Shown in pieces: positions 48,801 through 60,800 of a stretch of DNA of 64,000 nucleotides; the first letter of the stretch is position 1; each line of letters starts with the position of its first letter. Both the position numbers and the translations under genes were made by a program. The stretch spans positions 28,759,519 through 28,823,518 of the forward strand of contig CM049306.1 in the NCBI GenBank assembly GCA_026874595.1. The letters are read 5' to 3'. The notes under the pieces were generated by a model that was not told the DNA's origin, ran no database searches, and was given only the letters and a program-made list of their open reading frames with translations. The stretch is from Sipunculus nudus (lineage: Eukaryota > Annelida > Sipuncula > Golfingiida > Sipunculidae).

Positions 48801-51800
48801 CTTTGAGGGTGGTAACTCAGACTCAGTCTTGGACTTGGTGGGTGGTGACTCTGACTTGGATGGTGGTAACTCAGACTCAGTCTTAGCCTTGGAGGTTGAT
48901 GATTTTGTCTCTGACTTGGATGGTGGTGACTCACATTCATTCTTGGTCTTGGAGGGTGGTAACTCAGACTCAGTCTTGGACTTGGTGGGTGGTGACTCTG
49001 ACTTGGATGGTGGTAACTCAGACCCAGTCTTTGCCTTGGAGGGTGGTGACTTTGACTTGGATGGTGGTGACTAAGACTTTGTCTTTGTTGGATTTGACTC
49101 AGAATAAGCCTTTGCCTCACATGGTGGTGACTCAACTGCAACACTAGGCCAATCAAGATGACCAACATCTATAGCTTGGAGTCCTATTTCATTTCATTTT
49201 GTGTAAATGACAACAGAATACACACACTACTTACCCCTTTTATCTGAGGAGGCAGGTACCAGACATCACAGACCAGGGCCCAGCTAGTCAGGATCATCAG
49301 CAGGTGCTGCACCAGGGACTGTTTACTGCTGTTCCAAAACGCATCTCCAAAACGAGGATCATACTGTCAGGTAAAAGACATAAATAATTTCTTTTGATCC
49401 TATGCTTCACAAAGCCAAATATTTTTCATTTTGATACAATTTTTCAAGCCAGCCATTTCCATAAAATATGGACTACAAACCATGCTAAAAATTATAACTA
49501 CATACATGAAATACAGATTTCTAGGTCAATGATCACTGAGGGCTATTTCTATGAAATATGGGGTACAAATACCAATTTATTAATTATACTGAATAACCAG
49601 ATTACTTCCAAGGAAAAAAGCAAAAATAAAAATAAACACACAATTTTAATATGCATGATTTTTTAAAATGAAATATGAAAAGGCAGTGATACTATCAAAC
49701 AAATAATATTTGTGTATGCATTTATGGAACAGGAAAATTAAGATATTTAGTTATTCTACTAAAGCCTATATATTACCAAAATCTTTACCCAATTTTTGAT
49801 AATTAGACGGGTCAATATAACGCCTCTGTACCCCTACACCAAAAAAATAGCAAAATGTTGTTTTTTGGTGGTTTTATGTTTGCTTGGGTCAAGTCTATAA
49901 CATACTAAAAGTTGGACAAAATTGGAGTATGGGAAAGTGTCAAATTTTGAAGATGACTTTTGTCGATTTTTAAGTCTTTTTCCAATTACATGTGGAACTC
50001 TAACTTGGTCAGTTTTCATGAGAAATCAATAAAACTTGCATTTTCCCCCAGGTTTTCAGGGTCAGTCTTTCATATGAAATTGTTACCAGCGATGTTGAGA
50101 CGCCCCTTATACCATATCTAGGGGTAATCCAACCCCACACTCTTTTCCCACAATCACTAACGTAAAATGAGCATGCATGTTCTATCATTTTAGGTTTGAC
50201 AAGGCCTACCAATGCTCAATATGATTTTGTCATTTTGATATGTTGCAGACCTGTCCCAACCTAACATAAAACCACCAATTAACAAAATTTAGCATTTGTT
50301 TTTTTTTTTTATTTTGGGGGGGGGGAGGAGGAGGGGATTAGGGGTACTTACATTGACAAGGCATTACATTGACCTGTATACTCACTCTCCCCCCCCCCCC
50401 CCCCCCTCCTCCCACTCACTCTCTCTCTCTCTCTCTCTCTCTCACATACACTCGCACACGCGTACTCACACGCACACTCTCACACGCACTCTCTCCTTCT
50501 CTCTCTCTCACACACACACTCGCACACACACACGTTGTGGTGTCACACACACTCTCTCTCTCACACACACACTCTCTCTCTCTCTAATAAAGTTTGTTAA
50601 TTGTTTGGATTTATGTTGATTTCAGTAAACTGTATACTAGTTTTTTTCAGGGTAAAATAGGAGTTCAGCAAGCAAAGAAACCTGTCCTTTATGTGAACAG
50701 GATTTGGATTGTGAGGAGACCGTGGTGGTTCGAAAGAAAGAAGCTGAAGGTATCAACCTTGCAAGCATCAAAAGAGGCGTCAACGTCAGGGTTGAAGCTG
50801 GAACTAGTGTTCACAAAACATGTCGGGTTAACCACATAAACAAAAGGGACATTGCTAATGCCTCTAACAAGGACGGTTCAGCTCGGCCATTAAAAAGAAA
50901 CCCGCGTGTTTCCCTGGGACCATATGACAGTAAAACGCATTGCTTTTTCTGTGGAACTGATGTTACGAAAATAGACCGTAAACTAAAAAGTGATGAAAGG
51001 ATTTGCTATGTGAAGATGGATACATTTGTTCAAACTATATTGGTTCATTGCAAAACAAGAGGGGATGAGTAAGCCATTGCTGATCAAGGCCGAATCGAAT
51101 ATTTTGGTGGTGATCTTCATGCGGCAGACTGTGTTTACCACCAGTCATGTAACGTCAACTTTCGTACAATGCGGGGCATTCCAAGACAGTTCACGTCATT
51201 TGAATCTGCCAAACGACAAAAAAGTGGAAGACCAAAGGACAGCGATCAGGATGAGCCATTTGAAAGGATTTGTGTATTCCTGGAAGAAAATGATGAGGAA
51301 CAGCTAACGATATCGGACCTTGTTGCTAAAATGGAAGAATACTTGCAAAACCGTTTATCAACGGCGTATGGAAATCAGTACCTCAAGGAAAAGCTGATAA
51401 ACGATATGGAAACTCTATTTTTGTGACCGAAGGCCGTAGTGGTGTCAAAAACATTGTGACCTTTAGGGAAAAAACCTGTGACATTCTTCGTGACTACTAC
51501 AATTCACCTCAGGAAGACGACGAGGAAGCTCAGAAACGAGCAATTCTTCAAACTGCAGCAAAACTCATCAAAGGTGACATCATGACGACAGTTGCGCCAA
51601 TGGAAGATACGTGTCCAACTCCAGCTGACCTGAAACTTGCCACAGCATTAGATTTTATCCCTGCCTGTTTGCGATTCTTCCTGCATCATCTGTTTGTTGG
51701 GAAGGATACGTCCAGAAAGGTTGCTGGCATTGGACAAGCTGTTGTTCAAGCAGTGCGTCCAAGAGCTGTAATTGCGCCTTTACAGCTTGGTCTCGCGGTG

Positions 51801-54800
51801 CAAATGCACCACTTGTATAGGTCACGATTCTTGATCAATTGTCTTTCAACCATGGGGTTTGCTTCATAATACCCTGAGATACAAAGATTTGAAGTAAATG
51901 CGGCATGTTCCCTTGCTCCGATGTGTTTGGCAGTGACATAGACATTCATGATCGGTCCCTGTTATTTGCCGGAGACAACGTGGACCATAACATTATAACG
52001 TTGGATGGAAAGGGTACCTTTCATGGGATTGGAATGATAGCGGCTATCACGCCAGGGAAGCAAGTCAGTCATGGCATACCAAGACAGAAAATGGCTGACT
52101 TGAAACTTGTCGATCTGGCGAAGATTAATATCTTAGATTACCGCAACATAAAGTATGTCAACCGTAACATTGAATTTCAGTCCCTACGATACGCATCTGA
52201 TGTCTGTGATCGCAAAGTGGACATTTGCTGGGAAATGTCCTTTTTATTCCACCAGAATACTCCCGGTTGGCAAGGCATGATGCACCTGCTACATAAGGAG
52301 TGTGAGTATCTGGGAAAATCCTCCGTGCAGTTTCTCCCAATGATTGACATGAACCCAGGAGACAAAACCTGTATCCTGTCCACCCTGGATTACCTATGCA
52401 GTCTTTAGTCCAAACACAACATGCCGACTATCATTACCTTCGATCAACCGCTATTTTGGAAGGCGTCTGAAATTGCGAACTCTGTTCCAGATGATAGTCC
52501 AATCAGGAATGTGATACTATTGCTTGGCAGCTTTCATACCTTCATGAATGTGTTGGGCGCTATTAGGACTTTGATGGATGGCAGTGGACTCAAGGAGATC
52601 ATGGAGACAGTGTATGGTGAAAATGCCATCGTACACATGATGAGTGGAAAGGCAGTGCAACGAGCGTTTCGTGGCCACCTGCTGGTGCATCAGTGTCTTA
52701 CACGTCAGATCGTTGCCAAAATTGTGGAGGATGACCCTGGTTTTAAAGACCAAGTAGAGGAACTTGAGCGACTGTACATGCTGACAGAGACTGGCAAATG
52801 TGACTTAGAGTCATTGTTGGAGTCAGATTCCGTTTGTAGGATTCACAACACTCTTACTCTGAAAAAGGATGAACTAGCAAGGACCTCCAAAACCAGCAAA
52901 CTGTGGAATAACTATCAGCACATGCTAGGTATTGCTAGGGCACTTGTTGCAGCTGATGGAATGGTGTCTTGGGAGATGCATCTCAGTGCCATCTCAGCTT
53001 GCCTGCCAATATTCGCAGCCGTTGGCCAACCAAATTATCTAAAGTCGGCACGTCTTTATCTCCAGAAAATGTGTGCGTTGAAGGATGACAGCCCTGAAGT
53101 ACATCAGAAGTTCCTGTCTGGGTTTCACGTAATCCGGCGCAGCAGCCAATACTGGGCTGGCCTTGGCTCCGATCCTGTGATCGAGCAAACACTAATGCGT
53201 TCACTAAAAAGCCAAGGGGGGCTGACGCGAGGAAGTGGGATGTCTGAGCACCAGAGAACAGTTTGGGCCATGTCTTCCACTGTGTCATCCGCTTACACCC
53301 TTGCCATGCAAGAACTTACCAAGAGAAGTTATACAACAGGTGAACAACATAGAGAGTTGACAGCCTCTCGGGTGAGCAGAGATGAGGAAGACTTTGGTAA
53401 AATCGCAGAAAAACTAGACAGTTTTACACCATTTACAGCTGATGAATCGTTACGCAACATTATCACAGGGATTTTTGCCAATGAGGACGTCAATGTTCAG
53501 GACCTTTTTGAAAATTGGAAAAGACATTGAACAGAAGATGGACGGAAAATCGGTTTTCTCCTACTCCTACAAAAGAAGTTTGAAGGTGAAGACTCTAGCA
53601 TCCAGCAAGAACGTGAAAGTTTCTGAAGATCGTAGCATTGACCCAGTGCTCCTATTTCAGAGGTTTCTAGTAGTCTCACAGACGGGTGATCTTCGGCTAG
53701 AGGATGTCATGTCCTATGAACTCTGTCTTTATCCCATGTCTTTGTTTAAAGGATAGAACATCTTGCGTCAAGCAGACAAACCGCAGCTGGCAGAAGCTCT
53801 CAGAAACTATGTTAAGACCAACTCAGAATATGCTGTGACACAAACGGTTCCTGTCACACAGCACAATGTACTAGATGGAGGATCTCTTCTTCACCGCTTG
53901 AAATGGACGGAGGGGAGCACCTACAGTTCGATTGCAGACAGTTACGCCTCATTCTGTGTCGAACACTGTGGCAGAACGACTGTCCTGTTTGATGGATATG
54001 AGAATGGACCAAGTATAAAAGACTGTACTCATCAGCGGCGAACTCGAAAGCTAAATACAAACAAGGTGAACATTACTGAGGTGACAAAATTTGTTGGGAA
54101 AAAGGAGGACTTCTTGTCGAATGAGTCAAACAAGCAAGCACTGATCCAGCTGATCATGGAACGAATGCGACAGAACGGCTGTGACGTTATCCAAGCAGAA
54201 GGAGATGCCGATGTTGAGATCGCAAAGGCAGCCATTGATATGTCTGCTTCCACACCGACCACCCATATTGGAGAAGACACAGATCTCCTTGTTCTCTTGC
54301 TCCACCATGCAGAGGTCTCCAAATGTAAAGCACTATTTTTTCGCTCGGACAAGGCAAAATCATACGTCTATAATATCAAGGTCATCAAGCAGGTGCTTGT
54401 TGAAGCAGTTTGTAATGACCAACTGTTTCTACATGCCTTTACTGGATGCGACTTGGGTGTCCAGGATATTTGGAATTGGAAAGAAGTTAGGATTCCAACA
54501 ACTCATCAAGAAAGACTAGAATATCAGCAGAAGCTGACAAAAGCCCTCATCCAAAACAACAGTGTTTAGAGGTGGTAACAGTAACAAGTACTAAATATCT
54601 GTTCTCACATGGATGTATATCTGTACATGTCTCAGTTATAAATTTAAAATGCAGAGGTATGTACCATGATTCATAACAATCCACCAAATGCTTCCTGAAG
54701 AATAAGCTTCTAAGTTTTATTCTATTATAAGCTCTGTGACCTTGAAAAGTAGGTCAAGGTCACCCATCTTCGAACTTGACCGAGATTTTGTAGATATACG

Positions 54801-57800
54801 TCTTCACCAAAGAAATAAAATTCCTCTTGTGAATCCTTTTAGAGATATCCCGCTCACAAGGCCAAAGTTGAAAAATCCAAGAAAAATTCATTAAAAATCA
54901 GAAATTGCAGGTGGCGCCCCCAAACTTGTGCAGCAGTTACAGACCATCAGTCCCTATGATCATAGTAAAAATTGTGAAAATCCACCCAATGGTTTCTGAG
55001 AAATAAGCTTCTAAATGTTTTTTCTATAATCAGCTCTAAAACGTAGAAAAATAGGTCAAGGTCACCCATCTTCGAACTTGACCGAGATTTTGTCAATATA
55101 AATCTTTACCGAAAAAATAAAATTCCTACGGTGAATCCTTTTAGAGATATCCCGCTCACAAGCCCAAAGTTAAAATTCGGTAAAAATTCATTAAAAATCA
55201 GATATTGTAGGTGGCACCACCAAACGTGTGAAGCAGGTACAGACCATCAGTCCTAATAATCATAGTAAGTTTTGTGAAAATCCACCAAATGGTTCCTGAG
55301 TAATAAGCATCTAAGTGTTTTTCTATAATCAGCTCTAATATGTAGAAAAATAGGTCAAGGTCACCCATCTTCGAACTTGACCGAGATTTTGTCGATATAC
55401 ATCTTTACCGAGGAAATAAAATTCTGACGGTGAATCCTTTTCAAGATATCCCGCTCACAAGGTAAAAGTTAACGGACGCCGGACGGACGGACAGACGGAC
55501 GGACGGACAGCTTGGGTGACGACAATAGCCCATCAGCCTAGGGGCTGAGGGCTAAAAAAGCCATGAAAGACTGTTCAAGAGCATTCTCTCTACCAAAGCA
55601 AAGTCAGGATGTTGTCAAAACCAATGGTTGTAAGGCAATGGTAGCATTGTTCAATGCATCTCAGAATGACTCCCTGGCATCTATCAGATACAATATGCTT
55701 TGCAAGAAGGTTGCGAGAGCTAAAATGTTTGTCACGCCTGAAAGACTCCCACCAACTGCCTCTGCCTGTAAATTTCATTCCCTATGGACTTACTACCAGG
55801 TTATGGAGTGGATGGGATGTAGTGATGAAATCGAGCCATCTGAGTGGGGATGGAAGGTGAAAGGGGAAAAACTTGTTCCAGTGATGACAGACAAAAGCCC
55901 TGCTCCAGATGCACTGATTCAGATGATTCACTGCAACTGTTGGGAAAGATGCAATACCCTTAGGTGTACCTGCAGAAAGCATGGACTAGAGTGTACCAGT
56001 GCATGCGGACATTGCCAAAATGGCAACTGTGACAATATGACAAATGATCCAGTGATAGAAGAAGATGATGACGATGTGTGAAAAAATTTGGATAAAGCAT
56101 TATGACGTATATACCCGATGTGATTCGGGGTGGGTTCAACAAGGAGCTTAGGGGTGAGGGTACCCCTAGATATGGTACAAGGGGTGACTCATCATCGCTG
56201 GTAACAGTTTCATTTGAAAGACTGACCCTCAAAACCTAGGGGAAAATGCATGTTTTATTGATTTATCATGAAAACTGACCGAGTTAGAGTTCCACATGTA
56301 AATGGAAAATGACCTAAAAATCAACAAAAGTCATCTTTGAATTTGAACACTTTCCCATACTCCAATTTTGTCCAACTTTTAGTATGTTGTACACTAGACC
56401 AAACCTAACATAAAACTACCATAAAACAAAATTTTGCAATTTTTTTAGGTCAGTCCGTATATTAACCCGTCTAAATGGAACAACACTCACTTTTATTGCA
56501 ACAGGATACACTGTCCCTCCAACTTCAAAACTTCCTTTCTTGAACATCATGATTGATGTATTGTTAATACAAGTACCTGGAAATATACAATATGCCCCTC
56601 ATTCATTAGAATATATTTTGTAAAGTGTTTCTGCAGCTGTCTACTTTATTCACCAACATATAGGAAATTTAAGGTTTGGGGCAGGACTCTGATTTGATAG
56701 GTCTGGAACTGTTATGGATATAGAAATCAATCATCCATGTGAATTTGCGAAAGATCGATTTAAAGCATCACTGAGGGACAGACAAGGAGATAACTATAGG
56801 ACACCATTAGGGAATCTAATGAAGATGTGATACATACATACATATATTTGTATAGCGCTAATTACATATTGCATTGATATGTACTTTGTATAGAAAGTAA
56901 GTGTCTGTAAACTAGACTGGCCCAGTCAATGAAATGGCTCTGTGTCGGTACTTAGTGACGGTACTGCTACCACGCGGCAACTTACATAACTTATTACTAC
57001 TCTCGGACCCTCTTTATTTCATCGACTGGTAAATTTGGGCCGTTCCCGACAGTTAGTGCCACACATCACCGCCTTGCTGAACTAAGGTCATTCCCAGTGA
57101 CGTAAGTGGTAATTATAGTGGTCTTTTCCAGAATCTTTTTTAAAAACAACATGGTTAATTCAGTAACCGCCTATTGTGGGCTTCCAGCGTGCTATATATA
57201 TATTCACATTTAACAAGTCTTAATATGTTTAGGTGCTCGGCTATTCGAGTACGGCAAGATTTTTAACACTATATATAACCCTCAGCCTCGGTGAGTCAGT
57301 GTGTCACCATTTATCAGACCATCTCTTATCGCAGCAGGCCAGTTTTAAAATGTGTCTCTAGCTCAGCCAATCAGCGTGAGATATTTAGGTCCACACGTGA
57401 CGAACGCAGTCAAACTGTTATTCATGTACCAGCTGACTGAAACGATCACAACGTTTAGCTTGTTCACACTTAACAGTGGCTAGACCTTCATGTGTAACTT
57501 GAACACTAACAAATATACAGTACAAAATTGATGTGACATTGTCCAACATGCACTTAAATTTGGCCCGTGGACCGTGATGTTCGAACTGCAGAGATATATC
57601 ATATGATTTCAGTGCAAATGATACCAAACGGGTTGAGCTGTCTGTTGCAAATGGGACTGCTGTTAGCGTCTTCATAGCAAAGATGCCATTCACAGGAGAC
57701 TTGACGGCCTGATATGCAAATGCGATGGAATCGTCAGGAGCCTTGTAATGCCCTAATATGCAAATATCAGGGATTCACCATACAGACTTTACAGGGCTTT

Positions 57801-60800
57801 AGTGATAAAAGCTCGAACCGAGTTTCATCACCTCTATCGGTACAAGGAATCACATTTCATTTGAAGCATTTTAGCAGTAAACATCAATACACTAATGCCC
57901 AGGCAGGGCTATCTGTAAACAGAAATTAGAAAATTCACTTATATCAAAATTTCATTCATTAACTGTTTTTTTTATTTTTCATATTTACACCTGCATTGGT
58001 ATATATAATATTTATATATAAGGAATATCAATATGAACTATAAAACATTATGGAGGTGCAATCACTTAAATGAAATGGAACAGCATATGCATATTTGTTT
58101 GCAACCTCGGGCAACTAAAAAATATATGGGTGTGCAATGTATTGATGTTCACTTTCTAAATTTTAATAAAACTGAATATCCTAAACTCACTTTCTACCAA
58201 ATATCAAGTATTGTGATGCCCAGGTCAGTCATTGATGTTGATCGATTGCCATTTTTCAGTATATGTCTAATGGCAACCATGTCTTATGTTAATTTAAACA
58301 TACCAGTATTATATTTCCTAAATCAACTTTTTTCCTATGTATGCCCTCTATCTGCCATCCTCACATGATGCCAGCAATCCTTATAATTTGGTGTTGGGAG
58401 TAAAACAAACTTTTATCACAATTTCAACCATACAATTTTCTATTTGGTGTATAATGAGAATATAAACCTCACCTTCTGGAAATATCAATATAGGTAGTTT
58501 CTTTTCATCTTCTACATGCTCTTTTAATCTGAAACATGAAAGATGACAATCAATTTAAACTTCCCTTTTATTCCCTGATTAAAATATTGATATAAGCATA
58601 GAAGTGGCAAGGGAAGGTTCTCCTGTCTAGCTAGGTAGACATTGTAGCAAAATAGGTAGACTAGTCTTTTAGTGGCAAAATCCAATAAACAAGTCATTGA
58701 CTGACCCTTCAGTAAGCTTTTCCTCAAATTTTTATATTTCAATGCCTGGGACCCTAGAGTCTGACCAAGTTTGAAGCCCACAATACTTGGGCCTCTGATT
58801 GGCCAGAATAATCTTAGCTACATGCCACCTCCCTTGTCATAATACTCAGCAAACCCTGATATGGAAAGCAGTGGTTAAGGAATTACAGAATAAAATTAGA
58901 GTGATCACTGTGTAAAGACTGTATACAGATTCTGAATATTTTCCTATTAATGTTTTGGAGATTTTACTGCATCAGGAAATGCCTTGAATAAGTAAGTTAT
59001 CCATCTTATAAATAATAGGCTTACACATTTGACCAGTCTCTCACAATAAGGGGCTTTAAAAAATTACACACTGTTTTTTATGAGATCATATATAACTCTT
59101 ACTTCCTGGCAACAGCAGTCCTGTCTTTGGCTTCAGACCTTTGGAACCAAATATGTGCTGTAGCTCTGGCCATGGCTCGCTGCATCAGTCCCATAAAGCC
59201 GCCCTGTGCCTGACCAACCTGGAAAATATACAGTAGGACTGTTTGTCTACATACTGCAGGGGAAACCTTATGGAAACCTAATCAACAGCTTGCAAGATTA
59301 AACAAACTGCCAGCCCTGCTGTGTGTCAATGTTATATTTAATGTTCACACATAGTGAAAGAGAGTCATCCTCTTAAAAAATTTTTTTTTTTGTTAACAAG
59401 AAGAAGTTTTAAACAATACCTCCATTTTGAATACTGATGTGTACAGAACAGTATATTATGTAATTAATGCTTGTCAACACACAGCTTGAGGCAACACAGA
59501 TGTGTTATTTATTTCTAATATTCTTAAGATATCAATGACCAGTGTATATAATACAGACTGGTACATGATGGCAAACTTACACAGAAAGTGACAAATTATG
59601 AGCCACCCTGACAAAAGTTAAGTCTATAATAATCTGAATTCTGTATTCTCTAAATATTATGTAATAATTATCTAAATACATTAAATACATAAAGCCTTAC
59701 CATGGCGTAACAATTGTCACAGCCCAAGATTATGATGTCGATGGGTGAGGTGTGGTTGGCAACACATATTCCTCCTCCTTTAGCTTTGTTTTCCCTGTGT
59801 ATGGTCAAAAATTCTATTAGATATTCTGTGCTGTCAGTTGATAAAAACACCACTATACAGAGATCATATCTTAACATTATCAATAAGTCACACACTATTC
59901 AAAAATTATCTTAAGCAGGGAAAATGTTCAAGTTTCTACAAGTCTCACAACATAACTATTTTAGGTTGTGCCAACTGATGAAAATCCAATGGTTCTTATG
60001 AGCTAAGGATCCAATGATTCTCAACTCAGAGGCTGGTAATAAATGGTAAAGCATATGAATTTCCATAACATAAAAGGGCAAACAAATTAGAAATACTGCA
60101 TATGATTTAATGAGTGATTTCAATGAAACCAATACAATACAATGTATTTATAAGGAGATGATACCACAAGATGATACCTTGTTTGAATCAAAACTGTAGT
60201 CCTTTCATGTTCTGGTTTTGTGACAAAACTAACAGTATAAAATTTGCAACAAAAGAACTTAAAACTAATTAGTAATAAGAAGATACTATCATAGATTATT
60301 TGACACAACCAATGCTTAAAAGTTAAACTCACGAATTATGAAAGGTGATAACAGCAGAGAAAGCTCTGGACATGATTCTGTAACATGTGACACTGACTCT
60401 GTAGTAAATCCACCTTTTCATTCTGAAATACAAGATTAAGAAATTAAATACCCTTCAAAATCAGCATCTGGACATTAAAATAAATATTTTTGAAAAAAAA
60501 AAGATTTTGTGCACATAATATTTGATGTGATTAATTCACATAATAATGGTTGAACTGGTATATAGGTCTTTTGTGAGATCCCAAAAATATAACCCTCAGA
60601 AACAACAAAAAGTTGAAAATTACGAAATTTTAACCCCACAAATATGAAGTCAACCACAGTATATAAAAGGAGGCAACCAGTACCATCCAGGGTCCCATGT
60701 AGTACCATCCAGGGGGGCTGCTTAGTACCACCCAGGGATTTTTTCATTTTAATCATGATATAAAAAGTTATAAGACCTGGAAAACTGAAAAAGCCTTAGT

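Larger units (their letters stand above)
49804..56473 (+). mobile_element. 6.67-kb DNA transposon with long TIRs, Academ-like (XPG-nuclease branch)
   Basis: Bounded by inverted repeats of about 330 bp (49804-50137 and 56150-56473), both starting TAGACGGGT(C/T)AATATA. The flanking trinucleotide AAT (49801-49803 and 56474-56476) is a candidate 3-bp target duplication. It encloses one decayed, intronless, plus-strand gene with zinc, DDE-like, FEN/XPG-like and CXC domains. As I know the family, Academ elements have 3-4-bp duplications and one branch carries an XPG nuclease, so this is the best match; the name needs a database comparison. It lies antisense in a GPAT intron, 17 bp from an exon. It was later invaded by a 1-kb repeat element (54570-55560). 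Confidence 0.75.

Noticed and set aside
48353-49168. 271-codon His/Pro/Ser-rich frame on the minus strand and 186-codon DSDLDGG frame on plus
   Set aside because: Both are readings of the intronic minisatellite whose period is a multiple of three.
50296-50619. SLSLSHTHT frame
   Set aside because: Produced by (CT)n(CA)n microsatellite inside the transposon.
51070-53756. Programmed readthrough or recoding in the transposon protein
   Set aside because: Four scattered stops of two kinds plus several frameshifts fit ordinary decay better than regulated recoding.
52158-54352. Several minus-strand frames across the transposon gene
   Set aside because: Shadow frames of the plus-strand transposon protein, which carries the recognisable motifs.
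57418-57693. 91-codon minus-strand frame in a GPAT intron with CCAAT and E-box strings nearby
   Set aside because: The promoter-like strings lie downstream of its start rather than upstream, and the peptide matches nothing known to me.
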